A DNA stretch of 64,000 nucleotides from Psychrobacter immobilis (GTDB lineage: Bacteria > Pseudomonadota > Gammaproteobacteria > Pseudomonadales > Moraxellaceae), in the NCBI RefSeq assembly GCF_904846225.1, contig NZ_CAJGZJ010000001.1, forward strand, positions 186,001-250,000. The letters run 5' to 3'. Positions 19,654 to 29,685 of the stretch are shown here, piece after piece. Each line of letters begins with the position of its first letter. Position 1 is the stretch's first letter. The position numbers and the translations under genes are program-made. A model generated the notes under the pieces. The model ran no database searches, was not told where the DNA came from, and saw only the letters and a program-made list of their open reading frames with translations.

Positions 19654-19784
19654 GCTGTTTCTCCTTAGATGGTACAGGTTTAATTGTACTTATTATTTAA
19701 ATTACCCTATTGATTGTAGCAAGCTTTATTTTAAAAGCTGTTAACCAACGTTCACTTAAGGTTATCAATTGTGTTAACGGCTAA

Positions 19785-19927
19785 TATAGGTAGAGAACAA
19801 TAAAATCACTACATTACTACTGGAATGAATTTTCGAAGCCTCTGTCAGCAACGACACAGCAAGCGAGAAAAATTTATACCAGTAGTATTTGACTAGGGAT
19901 GTATCGATTTAACTTTTCGTTGATTAT
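19785..19927. repeat. Family-1 palindromic element, copy B
   Basis: A 143-base copy with core CTACTGGAATGAATTTTCG facing AGAAAAATTTATACCAGTAG around GCCTCTGTC...GACACAGCAAGC. It matches copy G at 50638-50780 almost base for base, including flanks outside the core, so the two form a subtype. Confidence 0.82.
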
Positions 19928-19984
19928 AGACTATCATCTTGGTTAAAAAAGATGCTGATTTACAGAAAGCATCTCACAGACATA

Positions 19985-20029
19985 AAAAAGCCCTCACACT
20001 AGTAATAGCTAGTATGAGGGCTTTTTTGA
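19985..20029 (-). terminator. Terminator of mdh
   Basis: The strong hairpin AGCCCTCA.ACTAG facing CTAGTATGAGGGCT has A runs on the left and a T run on the right, 40 bases downstream of the mdh stop on the minus strand. Confidence 0.88.
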
Positions 20030-20070
20030 CATTGCTCTTTATACTAACAGAGCTTTGGCAAATTATTTAC

Positions 20071-21060
20071 TTACGGTAATAGGTGAGATACCGCTTCACG
20101 CTCTTCGCTAAGCTCTTGCTCAGTCGCTTTTATTTTCTCTTTTGAGAAATCTGATGATACATCAACGCCTTCTACGATAGACCAGTCGCCATTGCTACAA
20201 GTGCAAGGGAATGAGTAGATCAAGCCTTTAGCGATACCATATTCGCCGTTTGAGTAAACGCCCATTGATACCCAATCGTTCTCATCAGTGCCAAGTACCC
20301 ATGTACGCACATGTGCAATAGCGGCATTGGCGGCAGAAGCAGCAGATGAAGCGCCACGAGCTTTAATAATGGCGGCACCGCGTTGTTGTACTTCTGGGAT
20401 GTAAGTACCTTCATACCAGTCACGATCAACCAAGTCCAAAGCTGGCTTGCCATTAACGGTGCAAGCAGTTAGATCTGGATACTGAGTTGATGAGTGATTG
20501 CCCCAGATGATCATTTTTTTCACGTCATTAACGGTGCTGTCTGTTTTGCCAGCCAACTGCGCCATTGCGCGGTTATGGTCTAAACGAGTCATGGCCGTAA
20601 AGTTGCGTGGATCTAGATCTGGTGCATTACGCTGAGCAATAACCGCGTTAGTGTTGGCAGGGTTACCCACAACCAATACTTTTACATCACGGCTAGCAAC
20701 ATCGTTCAATGCTTTACCTTGCGCTGAGAAAATCGCCGCGTTGGCTTCTAGCAAATCTTTACGTTCCATACCTGGGCCACGAGGACGTGAGCCTACTAAC
20801 AAAGCATAATCGACATCTTTAAATGCAACAGTCGCATCATCAGTCTGCACAATACCTGCTAATAAAGGGAATGCACAGTCTTCTAGTTCCATGACCACAC
20901 CCTTTAAAGCGTCAAGCGCTGGGGCGATTTCAAGCAATTGCAAAATAACTGGCTGATCTTTACCTAGCATCTCACCAGAGGCAATACGAAATAGCATCGC
21001 GTAGCTGATATTGCCAGCGGCACCAGTAACGGCAACACGTAAAGGCTGTTTCATTGACAT
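20071..21060 (-). CDS. mdh: Malate dehydrogenase (type 2)
   Basis: NAD-dependent oxidation of malate to oxaloacetate in the TCA cycle. The start MSMKQPLRV is chosen because AGGGAG lies six bases before it; a longer frame to 21189 has no support. The 329-aa length fits the group shared by cytosolic eukaryotic and many proteobacterial enzymes. Visible are the Rossmann loop [13 protein letters not shown], the substrate-binding [23 protein letters not shown], the catalytic pair in TRLDHNRA and the active histidine in [13 protein letters not shown]. Confidence 0.96.
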   Translation of the reverse strand: MSMKQPLRVAVTGAAGNISYAMLFRIASGEMLGKDQPVILQLLEIAPALDALKGVVMELEDCAFPLLAGIVQTDDATVAFKDVDYALLVGSRPRGPGMERKDLLEANAAIFSAQGKALNDVASRDVKVLVVGNPANTNAVIAQRNAPDLDPRNFTAMTRLDHNRAMAQLAGKTDSTVNDVKKMIIWGNHSSTQYPDLTACTVNGKPALDLVDRDWYEGTYIPEVQQRGAAIIKARGASSAASAANAAIAHVRTWVLGTDENDWVSMGVYSNGEYGIAKGLIYSFPCTCSNGDWSIVEGVDVSSDFSKEKIKATEQELSEEREAVSHLLP

Positions 21061-21426
21061 TGAATACTCCCTAATTATGATTATATAATTCACGATTATC
21101 GTTTCAGATATCGACTTGTTTGCTGCATGGTCGCAGCCATAAACCGAGAGGTAGTGTAGCACTTCGTTTGGTAAATCGTCTAGAGACAATGAGATGACTG
21201 CTACTGATTATATTGTTACATTTTATACGAAGGAAATTTTAGACCAATCAGAGACTTATAGCTATGAAGCGTCAAAGATGCATTATATATATTAAGCTTT
21301 TGGTTAGAACTATCAGAAAAGCCATCAGTAGCGCGCGATAATATTGGCATCTCTTTTATCTAAAACCGACTACATCAAAAAAAACTTATTTAGATAAATA
21401 TTTAAAACCCATTCATAAAGGAAGGG
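21061..21426. other. mdh upstream region with half of a family-1 element
   Basis: 366 bases between mdh and the T2-like gene on the same strand. Positions about 21327-21374 (ATCAGTAGCGCGCGATAATA through CTCTTTTATCT to CGACTACA) match the right half of family-1 copies E and F, so a decayed copy sits here. Nothing else is recognised. Confidence 0.6.
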
Positions 21427-22257
21427 TTATTTACCGCCAGAAATGACAAACTTACTGCCACAGTTATCTACAGCGTCACTACAAGTACCAAAGTCATTAC
21501 CATCATAGCAAACATGTATATCCGTTAGTGTTTGCTGACGCCGACTGCCTGCTTGGCAAATTAGGTTGATACTGGCAGGCGACATGCCACTATTTAACCG
21601 TGTCATTTGATTGATAAAACGGGATTTAGACACCGTATAGCTATTACCACTATTCAACTCAGCTGGTAATTTCAACGAACCCGCATAATTGGTGATCTGA
21701 CGAAAATAACTGGTGGCACTAAGTGGACTACAAATACCATAACGCTGCCATGCTTGGCTCCTGACGGTGGTATCTGGCATGACACGATTGACGACTTTTA
21801 ATTGTAATGGCGTCAAACTTGGCTCACTGCCACGTCCACAACGCTCTCCATACCCCAAATCTAGCCCTGATACGGTTAATGAATAGCCTTCTAGGCATTG
21901 GCGCATACGCGCTCGTGTTGGCTGGATACTACACAAAGCAGGCGTCATCTCTATCATTAACACGCGCTGCCCTGTTTTGACCGCATTGGCGGCCTGTGCT
22001 GGCATCAACATAACGCCTTGTAACATCAATAAAGCACCAATACTCATCGTCGTATTAATTTTGCTAATAGAGGTCTTATCTATCAAACGTACGCGACACC
22101 GACCTAAGCGGTTACTTTTTGATTTTTTGTGTGATTGGCTTACGTTTGGCGTCAGGTTTACTAACGAGCGCATCTGCACCTGAGTAGATGACTGACTTTC
22201 AACTTTCGATAACGTGAACAGAGTAAAATATTTTTTGATCATAAGGGCTGAAGGCAT
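21427..22257 (-). CDS. Ribonuclease T2-fold protein without the catalytic histidines
   Basis: The 276-aa frame has a long basic N-terminus, then a signal-like helix MSIGALLMLQGVMLMPAQA at 71-89 and a cysteine-rich domain. The T2 architecture is recognisable: CLEGYSLTVSGLDLGY takes the place of the CAS-1 block (normally containing HGLWP), LTPLQLKVVNRVMPD follows as in T2 enzymes, and QAWQRYGICS at 168-177 takes the place of CAS-2 (normally HEWxKHGTC). All three expected catalytic positions are changed (S, Q and Y instead of His; A instead of Glu). The C-terminal cysteine pattern CYDGNDFGTC is retained. The true start may be internal (Met29 or Met71). Confidence 0.75.
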   Translation of the reverse strand: MPSALMIKKYFTLFTLSKVESQSSTQVQMRSLVNLTPNVSQSHKKSKSNRLGRCRVRLIDKTSISKINTTMSIGALLMLQGVMLMPAQAANAVKTGQRVLMIEMTPALCSIQPTRARMRQCLEGYSLTVSGLDLGYGERCGRGSEPSLTPLQLKVVNRVMPDTTVRSQAWQRYGICSPLSATSYFRQITNYAGSLKLPAELNSGNSYTVSKSRFINQMTRLNSGMSPASINLICQAGSRRQQTLTDIHVCYDGNDFGTCSDAVDNCGSKFVISGGK

Positions 22258-22513
22258 CTAGCAATGATAAAACATGGACTATGGCTTAGGTCGTCGCATT
22301 TAAATGATAAACACGCATCAAGCTAAGCATAGCGCTAACAAAAAATATGGCGACCCATTTAAAGGCACTAATTAATGCAATGGTAGCAAACCGTTTTTTT
22401 TAATCTATAGCAAAAACGTAAGCATTATCATTATCATCAAAAAGCACTAGCAATATTAGCGTAATATTGATTCATCCCCGTTGTATATTTTTCATATTTA
22501 CCTGACCATATCA
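22258..22513. other. AT-rich region between the T2-like gene and slt
   Basis: No ORF or family-1 repeat is seen. The region should carry the promoter for the T2-like gene, but no boxes can be assigned with confidence. It ends at the slt terminator. Confidence 0.4.
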
Positions 22514-22556
22514 CATAAAAAACAGCCCACTAACGAGTGATTGTTAGTGGGCTATC
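22514..22556 (-). terminator. Terminator of slt
   Basis: The hairpin AGCCCACTAAC facing GTTAGTGGGCT is followed on the minus strand by a T run, 20 bases after the slt stop. Confidence 0.85.
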
Positions 22557-22575
22557 GAGTGTAGCGCTGCGCAGA

Positions 22576-24768
22576 TTAAAATGAGGCAGGTACACTTCCC
22601 ATGCGCTCACTAATCGGTTGATTACGACCTAGCAAACTACTATAGATAGTGGCATTTTCCATGACATGCTTGACGTAATTGCGCGTTTCAGGAAAAGCAA
22701 TGGACTCAACATATTGGTCAGCAGCGAGTGAACCATTGACCGGCTGCCAACGCTTGGCATTGTTAGGCCCTGCATTGTAGCCTGCGGTTGCTAGTACTGG
22801 TTGATAATTCAGCTTACCCAAAATATCACCCATATACCAAGTACCATAACGGATATTGGTATCACCACTGTTGGCACGGCTCGCGCTATAAGTCTCACCC
22901 AAATTACGCGCAATGTATTTTGCTGTGTCGGGCATCACTTGCATGAGGCCACTAGCGCCAACGTTCGAGCGCGCGGAGGTTACAAAGCGACTCTCTTGGC
23001 GCATAATGCCATATGCCCATGCTGGATCAATACCCGCAGATCCACTATAACGTACCACGGCATCTTGATGCGGCATTGGATGCGACAGCGCTAAGCTATT
23101 GACACTATCTGTATTATCGATCGCATAAATCGCACGGTCGAGCCAGCCCATATCATACGCTTGACGAGCGGCTGCAATCAGTAATTTGTCATCGTTATTG
23201 TCACGCGCCTTTTTTACAGCCCAGTTCCATTCACGATTGGCATAGGCACGGCTGGCGTCGGCATTATATAAGGCAAACGCACGAGCAAAGCTTCCATCTT
23301 GCATGACACGAGCACGATCCGCAGTGCTGACATTCGGCAAGTTACTACCACCCAAACGACTGGCATCAAAACGCTGACCAATTTTATCTTTTGCCATTAG
23401 ACCGTAGTAATCATTAATTTTTGCAAGATTCTGATACATTTTTTTAGATGTATTGCGCTTATTGCTATCGCTTGATTGCTCGTAAGCGCGTGCCAGCCAA
23501 TACTGCCATTGATTGCCTTTTTGGATTTCACTGTCCATTTTTGAGATGGCTTCCACCACATCATTCCAGCGACCAAAACGAATCGCCGCCATCGCATAGT
23601 CTTCCGCTTCTTCAAAGTTGAAATCTTCGTCTAAGCTGTTACGGAACCAATCAACTGCCTCAGCATTAAAGCCATCATCGGTGTTGTGGTTCATACGCTT
23701 CACACCAATGGTGCGATACGCATAGCGGCGGGTCTCATCGTTCAACAGTTTGACTGAACGCTGGTTGTCTTGTTTGATATCAAAATCTAACTGTAATGCG
23801 GCTTCACGATAAGACTTGTCAGCCACACGCCCCATCGCATATAGATACAGATATTGATTGGCTTGGCTGGCAGGCTCCCGACCAAAACGACTAAAGTACG
23901 CGGATGGATTGAGTTGAATCTCACTTAACGCTGAATAATCAATCGGTGTACCAAGGCGTGATGACAATGCCATAATGTCACCCGTTTTGCCTTTACGTAG
24001 CATACGTTTTAGACGCGCTGCCCGATCTTGATTGGTGATGAGTGGATTATTATTCATCTCCAAAGCCAATTGATCACACAGAGCTGGCTGCTTATCTGTC
24101 GTTAGCCAAACATCGGATTTCGCTGCCATGGCACGCATGGTATCACCACCATTATTAAACCCAAGGCCCACTGCACAGCGCTCACTAGCATCTGCATTGG
24201 TAATTAAATTGGCTACTTGGCGTACTGAGGCGTAGTCATTGGCGCCCGCTTTAGTCTCAGCAAAATCAGCAACCAATTTCTCAGCCATAACCGTATCTGG
24301 ATATTGGCGCACAAACTGTGAGACAGCCGCCGAGCTTTGCGAATTAAGGTCTAAATTCATCCGCCAATAAGTCGGATACATGGCAAACAAACCGCCACTC
24401 ATCGCTTGTTCATAATTATAAAGGGCATTGACATCTCCGCGATCTGCTGCAATTGCCGCCGCCGTAAATGAGCTTGCACCACTGTCTTGTTGATAACCGT
24501 TATTTTGTTGATAACTGCTATCTTGCTGATAGCCGCTGTTTTGCTGATAGCTTTCTGATTGATAGCTGCTTTCTTGCGGATAGCTCTCTTTATCCTCGCC
24601 CCACGTAAGCTCCGCACAAGCAACTTGCGACAATCCGAGCGCACTCATTGCCGTCGCCAAGCTCAACGCACTGACTCGTAGCGTTCTTGCGTTGAGGCGC
24701 TTTGAATAATCGTTTTGATTGGCCAATTCTCTATCCTTGATGCTATGAACAATGCGCAACTTTGTCAT
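22576..24768 (-). CDS. slt: Soluble lytic murein transglycosylase (Slt70 type)
   Basis: This periplasmic glycosidase cleaves glycan strands with formation of 1,6-anhydroMurNAc, the substrate later handled by AmpD. The start MTKLRIVHS (730 aa) is preceded by a purine-rich AAGAGAGA; the upstream frame extension is unsupported. A signal peptide ends near QVACAELTW. A Tyr/Gln/Ser-rich repeat follows (units like SYQQNNGYQQD), then the superhelical U/L domain, and the C-terminal catalytic domain with Glu592 in GIMRQESRF, GASGLMQVMP and LATAGYNAGP. Confidence 0.95.
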   Translation of the reverse strand: MTKLRIVHSIKDRELANQNDYSKRLNARTLRVSALSLATAMSALGLSQVACAELTWGEDKESYPQESSYQSESYQQNSGYQQDSSYQQNNGYQQDSGASSFTAAAIAADRGDVNALYNYEQAMSGGLFAMYPTYWRMNLDLNSQSSAAVSQFVRQYPDTVMAEKLVADFAETKAGANDYASVRQVANLITNADASERCAVGLGFNNGGDTMRAMAAKSDVWLTTDKQPALCDQLALEMNNNPLITNQDRAARLKRMLRKGKTGDIMALSSRLGTPIDYSALSEIQLNPSAYFSRFGREPASQANQYLYLYAMGRVADKSYREAALQLDFDIKQDNQRSVKLLNDETRRYAYRTIGVKRMNHNTDDGFNAEAVDWFRNSLDEDFNFEEAEDYAMAAIRFGRWNDVVEAISKMDSEIQKGNQWQYWLARAYEQSSDSNKRNTSKKMYQNLAKINDYYGLMAKDKIGQRFDASRLGGSNLPNVSTADRARVMQDGSFARAFALYNADASRAYANREWNWAVKKARDNNDDKLLIAAARQAYDMGWLDRAIYAIDNTDSVNSLALSHPMPHQDAVVRYSGSAGIDPAWAYGIMRQESRFVTSARSNVGASGLMQVMPDTAKYIARNLGETYSASRANSGDTNIRYGTWYMGDILGKLNYQPVLATAGYNAGPNNAKRWQPVNGSLAADQYVESIAFPETRNYVKHVMENATIYSSLLGRNQPISERMGSVPASF

Positions 24769-25112
24769 ACTGTCTCTCTTTATTATATCTCTACCAATGT
24801 TTGAACAGCGATTTGCCAAGTACCGCCAAGGTTATAGCACTTATCATACTATACTCGTTGCACTTTCGCCCATCACCTTTACCTTTCGTTAATAATAGGA
24901 TAGCGCGGTGTAACATAGAAGTGATATTGGCTAGCTATTTTTTTGAAAGCGCTGACGACACCAGTAAACAATTGATACTGTTATAAATAATGTATAATAA
25001 TTACCATCAATTGCCAGCGCTAATTTTTCACATTGGCAAAGGGTTGTGATAAAATACGCCACTTGTTAATCGGCTACCCCGCTATATTTTGGTCAATCAT
25101 GGACTTTCCCTT
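24769..25112. other. Divergent slt / miaB promoter region
   Basis: 344 bases with no gene. On the plus strand, TGTGATAAAAT at about 25046-25056 resembles an extended -10 element for miaB. No operator or repeat family is recognised. Confidence 0.4.
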
Positions 25113-26606
25113 ATGAGTGTTACTGTATTTAATCCCCGCATAAATGACGCTGCTGTTGCTGAAACAACGGCTACTGCGCCTGCTGTCACTGCACTCAAAG
25201 AACCAAGTTCAGCACAATCACCAGTCACTAGAACAGCGCCCAAAAAAGTCTTTGTCACCACCCAAGGCTGTCAGATGAATGTCTATGACTCTGGCAAAAT
25301 GCTTGATGTGCTAGGCGACTCACACGGCATGGAAGTGACGCACGATATCGATGAAGCCGATGTGCTACTAATGAATACTTGCTCAATCCGTGAAAAAGCT
25401 CAAGAAAAAGTATTCTCGGAATTGGGCCGCTGGCGCAAATTAAAAGAAAAGCGTCCTGATCTCGTCATCGGCGTTGGTGGCTGCGTGGCGTCACAAGAAG
25501 GCGATAATATTCAAAAGCGTGCGCCTTACGTGGACATGGTATTTGGCCCGCAAACCTTGCACCGTCTACCAGAATTGTATGACCAATCAAACGAGCAACG
25601 TGAAATTGCTCCGAAGAACCGTATTGGCACAGTTGACGTCTCATTTCCCAGTATTGAAAAGTTTGATTTTTTACCAGAACCAAGAGTCGAAGGTTATAAA
25701 GCCTTTGTTTCCATTATGGAAGGTTGCTCAAAGTATTGCTCATTCTGCGTCGTGCCTTATACTCGCGGTGAAGAATTATCGCGTCCACTGGATGACGTGT
25801 TGGCTGAGATTGACAGCCTCGCCGCGCAAGGTATTCGTGAAATCAACTTGTTGGGTCAGAACGTAAACGGCTATCGCGGCGAAAAAGACGATGGCAGCAT
25901 TTGCCGCTTTGCAGAGCTATTGCATTATGTCTCACACGTCGATGGCGTTGAGCGTATCCGTTATACAACCAGCCATCCACTAGAATTTACTGATGATATC
26001 ATTGACGCCTATGCGCAATTACCAGAGCTGGTGTCGCATTTGCATCTACCAGTACAAAGTGGCTCGAACGCGATCTTGGCGGCGATGAAACGCAATCATA
26101 CCATCGATGTTTATATCAATCAGATCAATAAGCTTAAAGTCATTCGTCCTGATATTCACTTGTCTAGTGACTTTATCATTGGCTTCCCCGGTGAGACCGA
26201 TCAAGACTTCCAAGATACGTTGAACTTGGCCAAAGAGTTGAACTTCGATCACTCTTACAGCTTTATCTACTCTAAGCGTCCGGGTACGCCAGCGGCAGAA
26301 TTGCCTGATGACGTCAGTTTCAAGACTAAAAAAGAGCGATTAGCTGAATTCCAAAAAGTCATTATCGATTCAACACTCGCGAAAACCCATGAGATGGTCG
26401 GCACGACGACTCGTGTATTGGTTGAGCAAATCGCCAATCGTCATCCTGACTGCTTAATCGGTACAGCAGACAATACGCGTACGGTCATGTTCCCTTATGA
26501 TGTTGACACAATGGACGAGATGTTAGGTAAAATCGTTAGTGTCCGTATCACTGACTTTGTCAGCCCGCATATGGTCAAAGGTGAGTTGGTTGAGGTTTTG
26601 GCTTAA
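25113..26606 (+). CDS. miaB: tRNA-2-methylthio-N6-dimethylallyladenosine synthase MiaB
   Basis: This radical-SAM methylthiotransferase modifies A37 of tRNAs reading UNN codons. The ATG giving MSVTVFNPR is used (497 aa); an in-frame TTG 24 bases upstream is less likely. An N-terminal extension of about 40 residues precedes the UPF0004 domain with its three cluster cysteines ([30 protein letters not shown]). The radical-SAM motif [17 protein letters not shown] follows and then a C-terminal TRAM domain ([15 protein letters not shown]...). Confidence 0.96.
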   Translation: MSVTVFNPRINDAAVAETTATAPAVTALKEPSSAQSPVTRTAPKKVFVTTQGCQMNVYDSGKMLDVLGDSHGMEVTHDIDEADVLLMNTCSIREKAQEKVFSELGRWRKLKEKRPDLVIGVGGCVASQEGDNIQKRAPYVDMVFGPQTLHRLPELYDQSNEQREIAPKNRIGTVDVSFPSIEKFDFLPEPRVEGYKAFVSIMEGCSKYCSFCVVPYTRGEELSRPLDDVLAEIDSLAAQGIREINLLGQNVNGYRGEKDDGSICRFAELLHYVSHVDGVERIRYTTSHPLEFTDDIIDAYAQLPELVSHLHLPVQSGSNAILAAMKRNHTIDVYINQINKLKVIRPDIHLSSDFIIGFPGETDQDFQDTLNLAKELNFDHSYSFIYSKRPGTPAAELPDDVSFKTKKERLAEFQKVIIDSTLAKTHEMVGTTTRVLVEQIANRHPDCLIGTADNTRTVMFPYDVDTMDEMLGKIVSVRITDFVSPHMVKGELVEVLA

Positions 26607-26660
26607 ATCTTTAGAACATGATTTTTTAGAACATGATTTATTAGAACATGATTTAGCGTA
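26607..26660 (+). repeat. Short direct repeat after miaB
   Basis: Three imperfect copies of TTAGAACATGATTTA (period 15-16) lie directly behind the miaB stop codon and just before its terminator. Probably slippage; no coding role. Confidence 0.75.
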
Positions 26661-26663
26661 AGT

Positions 26664-26704
26664 AAAAAAGCCGTTCTCTATCAATAGGGAACGGCTTTTT
26701 TTGT
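26664..26704 (+). terminator. Terminator of miaB
   Basis: The hairpin AAGCCGTTCTCTA facing TAGGGAACGGCTT is followed by a T run on the plus strand. Confidence 0.9.
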
Positions 26705-26819
26705 GAAAGTTTGAGGATGACAGGTCATAAGAAGATAGCTCATTACTTAATGGTTATTTCTAAGAAGCTCTTCCATAACCGTCCAATAGCACGGAATCAC
26801 TTTTAGAGTTTCATTAATC

Positions 26820-27659
26820 TTAGCTATTAGGGGTAGCCGTGCTCCCTGCTAAAATGCCACCATCTATCGTCAGCTCAGTGCCAGTAACATATTTTGACTC
26901 ATCGCTTGCCAAATAGAGTGCTGCATAAGCCACATCCATGACATCACCCATGTAACCTAGCGGGATGTCTTTGCTAATTGCCTTAATAGCGTCTTCTCGC
27001 TCATTACCTTCTCCTAACATCGCATCCCACATAGGTGTATAGATAGCGGCGGGATGAATGGAATTACAGCGAATATCATAGCCATTTTGCGCACAATATA
27101 AGGCAACGGATTTACTATGATTTCTGACGCCAGCCTTACTTGAGGCGTAAGCGGCTGCTAAAGGAATACCAACGAGACCAGAGCGAGAGGATATATTAAT
27201 GATACTTGACTTGCGATTTTCATCTGTTGGACGATTTTTCATCAACGCTATCGCAGTTTTACAACCCAAAGCCACGCCATCTAGGTTGACTTGATGTACC
27301 TTGTGCCAACTTGCCATATCTAGGTATTCAGGGTCATGAGCGCCTGTCGTCTCTAAAAATCCAGTAATACCGGCATTGTTTACGATAATATCTAACCCGT
27401 GATAACACTGTTGAATATACTGCTCAGCTTTTTGCCAATCGCTCTCGCTTGAGACATCCAAATGCATATATTCTGCTGGGTTTGACTCGCTCCATTGTTG
27501 GCGCTTTATATTAATATCATGACAAGCACCCCGCCCTTTTACATCATTGATATCACTGAATATGACGGTTGCTCCTTCTTTTACAAAAAGCTCAGCAATC
27601 GCTTTACCAATGCCTTGTGCCGAACCCGTGATCAATGCAACTTTATTAAGTAATCTCAT
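26820..27659 (-). CDS. Short-chain dehydrogenase/reductase
   Basis: A classical SDR of 279 aa. The cofactor loop is ITGSAQGIGKAIAEL, the structural motif is IIVNNAGITG, and the catalytic set is Ser in NISSRSGLVG and YASSK. The C-terminus YVTGTELTIDGGILAG is typical. An acidic residue after the second strand (FSDIN) favours NAD(H). The closest characterised types that come to mind are cyclic-alcohol and steroid dehydrogenases, but the substrate cannot be deduced. It may be co-transcribed with the small basic gene and rtcB upstream. Confidence 0.9.
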   Translation of the reverse strand: MRLLNKVALITGSAQGIGKAIAELFVKEGATVIFSDINDVKGRGACHDINIKRQQWSESNPAEYMHLDVSSESDWQKAEQYIQQCYHGLDIIVNNAGITGFLETTGAHDPEYLDMASWHKVHQVNLDGVALGCKTAIALMKNRPTDENRKSSIINISSRSGLVGIPLAAAYASSKAGVRNHSKSVALYCAQNGYDIRCNSIHPAAIYTPMWDAMLGEGNEREDAIKAISKDIPLGYMGDVMDVAYAALYLASDESKYVTGTELTIDGGILAGSTATPNS

Positions 27660-27717
27660 AAAACACTCCTTTATGTCTGTTAAATCTTGATCGTATTAAA
27701 CTAAGAATGAATCATCA

Positions 27718-27954
27718 TTATTCTGAGAGCCAATCCGTCTTTCTTAGCTGCTGTTTGGTCTCACGGCGACGTTTTTTGCGAACGATATCGATGTCTTCTT
27801 TTTCATGAATACCACCCTTTCTTAATAATGGGTCAAGCGCCAAATAGTTACGTGGCTTCACTGCGCCGAGCGTTTGCTGAGCACCTGTCGCCTCTTGCTG
27901 TTCTAACTGCCGCTCAATCTGTTTGGCCTTTTTTAAGGTTTCTTTTAAGCTCAT
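27718..27954 (-). CDS. Small basic protein of unknown function
   Basis: This 78-aa protein is rich in Lys, Arg, Gln and Glu. A helical, coiled-coil-like N-terminus (SLKETLKKAKQIERQLEQQ) is followed by a conserved-looking middle KPRNYLALDPLLRKGGIHEK and a very basic tail VRKKRRRETKQQLRK. I do not recognise it. No membrane segment or signal is present. It lies between rtcB and an SDR on the same strand, so a role in RNA binding is conceivable, but that is only suggested by charge and context. Confidence 0.7.
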   Translation of the reverse strand: MSLKETLKKAKQIERQLEQQEATGAQQTLGAVKPRNYLALDPLLRKGGIHEKEDIDIVRKKRRRETKQQLRKTDWLSE

Positions 27955-27993
27955 ATTTTACCTATCTTTTAATTTTTTAATCAATTTATGATA

Positions 27994-28097
27994 ATACCAA
28001 TTGCGAAAATTACCTTGGCAAGGAAGACGAGTGCAAATTGTACGTCTAGTACATTTAGCGAGTCTGACATAGCTAATGTTATTTGCAGGTTTGGTAT
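27994..28097. repeat. Family-2 short repeat, copy 1
   Basis: A 104-base non-coding element with inverted ends ATACCAATTGCGAAA and TTTGCAGGTTTGGTAT. Its centre (CAAGGAAGACGAGTGCAAAT, then GTACGTCTAGTACAT) recurs in the element at 29686-29791. It touches the stop codon of rtcB. Confidence 0.7.
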
Positions 28098-29311
28098 TAA
28101 CCTTTAATACACATGACTTGCTTCAGCGTATGCACCACTTCAACCAAATCCATTTGATTGGCCATCACTTCATCAATGTCTTTGTACGCGCCGGGTATCT
28201 CGTCGATGACGCCTTTGTCTTTGCGACATTCAACACCGTCAGTCTGCGCTTTTAGCTCGTCAATTGTGAAGGCGCGCATGGCTTTACCTCGGCTCATCTG
28301 TCGCCCTGCGCCATGTGAGCAGGAACAAAATGACTCAGCCTCGCCCAAACCACGCACGATAAAAGACTTTGCGCCCATAGAACCCGGAATAATACCAAGC
28401 TCACCTGCATAGGCACTGATCGCGCCTTTACGCGTCACATAAACTTGCTCGCCAAAATGCACCTCTTCATTGACATAATTATGATGACAATTAATGGCTT
28501 CTTTAGTCAGCTGAAATCGTGGCAATCCTGCTTGTGGCGATTGTAGTGATTTAATCACTAAGCGCATCATCTCTCGTCGGTTCTCTAACGCATAATCCTG
28601 TGCCCAGCTGACGGCTTCGACGTAATCGGCAAAACTATTAGATCCTTCAGCGAAGTAAGATAAGTCTCGATCTGGCACATGACCGAAGCGTGACTGGCGT
28701 TCTTTTTTGGCAAGGCTAATAAAATACTGGCCGATACAATTACCAATACCGCGACTACCAGAATGTAGCATGACCCACACATCATTATTTTCATCCAAGC
28801 ACAGCTCAATGAAATGATTGCCACCGCCAAGTGTGCCTAATTGTTTTGCCCAAGTACGCTCAAAGCCTTTAAGCATTTTGAGTAAACCCGGATGCTTGTC
28901 GGTAATGGGTTTGAGGCGTTTTCCCAATGGGTCAAGCGTTGAGTTTTTGGCTTGGATTTGCTTGTGCATGTTGAAACCAACAGGCACTTGCTGCTCTACT
29001 ACTGAGCGCAATACTTTTAAGCTATTAGGCAGATCGTTTGCCGTCAGAGACAGACGCACCGCATTCATACCACAACCAATATCCACACCGACTGCCGCAG
29101 GAATGATCGCTGATTTGGTCGGAATGACACTGCCGACAGTAGCACCTTTGCCGACGTGCACATCTGGCATGACAGCAATATGCGAGTGTACAAACTCTAG
29201 CTGAGCCATATTACGTAATTGCTGCACTGCGCCTTGCTCGATATCGGTGGTATAAATCTTGACAGGTACGCCATGTTTACCATTTTGGTTTAATACTAAT
29301 TGAATGCTCAT
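28097..29311 (-). CDS. rtcB: RNA-splicing ligase RtcB
   Basis: RtcB joins RNA 2',3'-cyclic-phosphate (or 3'-phosphate) ends to 5'-OH ends using GTP and Mn2+. The 404-aa protein has the metal-binding GVDIGCGMNAVRLSL, the LGTLGGGNHFIELC motif, HSGSRGIGN, NCHHNYVNEE, and CSCSHGAGRQMSRGKA containing the histidine that becomes guanylylated. It corresponds to the roughly 400-residue bacterial subgroup. No rtcA or rtcR is next to it. GGAAG precedes the ATG by nine bases. Confidence 0.96.
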   Translation of the reverse strand: MSIQLVLNQNGKHGVPVKIYTTDIEQGAVQQLRNMAQLEFVHSHIAVMPDVHVGKGATVGSVIPTKSAIIPAAVGVDIGCGMNAVRLSLTANDLPNSLKVLRSVVEQQVPVGFNMHKQIQAKNSTLDPLGKRLKPITDKHPGLLKMLKGFERTWAKQLGTLGGGNHFIELCLDENNDVWVMLHSGSRGIGNCIGQYFISLAKKERQSRFGHVPDRDLSYFAEGSNSFADYVEAVSWAQDYALENRREMMRLVIKSLQSPQAGLPRFQLTKEAINCHHNYVNEEVHFGEQVYVTRKGAISAYAGELGIIPGSMGAKSFIVRGLGEAESFCSCSHGAGRQMSRGKAMRAFTIDELKAQTDGVECRKDKGVIDEIPGAYKDIDEVMANQMDLVEVVHTLKQVMCIKG

Positions 29312-29685
29312 TATTTATTACTTCCATTTTTTTATTTTTAAACCATACAGAGTATTTTTAAATAACCTTTTTATAATTTTCAGATATCACTTATCCCACT
29401 CAATTAAACGAAGCGTTTAATAAGGGAATAAATATTTGAATCAAAAATTTTAGGCAATAAAATACGCGCTTCTATTAAATTATAAATTAATAGAAATGAC
29501 GGCTCATTTATTATGGACGTTTTAAAGAAAGGTTTTACGCTACCAAAAACTAACGCATAAAATTATACGCATAGAATAACCATAGCTAAATAACAGCTTG
29601 AGCCATATGATTTGATAAATACAGTAAAATCAAATGTTAGAAAAATTGATAGCAGCAAGCACAAAATTGTTTAGCACAATCGTCT
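29312..29685. other. Upstream region of rtcB, no gene
   Basis: Very AT-rich, without ORF. I looked for a sigma-54 type promoter, as known for some rtcB genes, and found none convincing. The sequence is part of an unusually long empty stretch of about 900 bases. Confidence 0.4.

Noticed and set aside
29312..29685. Sigma-54 promoter for rtcB
   Set aside because: No TGGCAC/TTGC-type pair with correct spacing was found on the minus strand.
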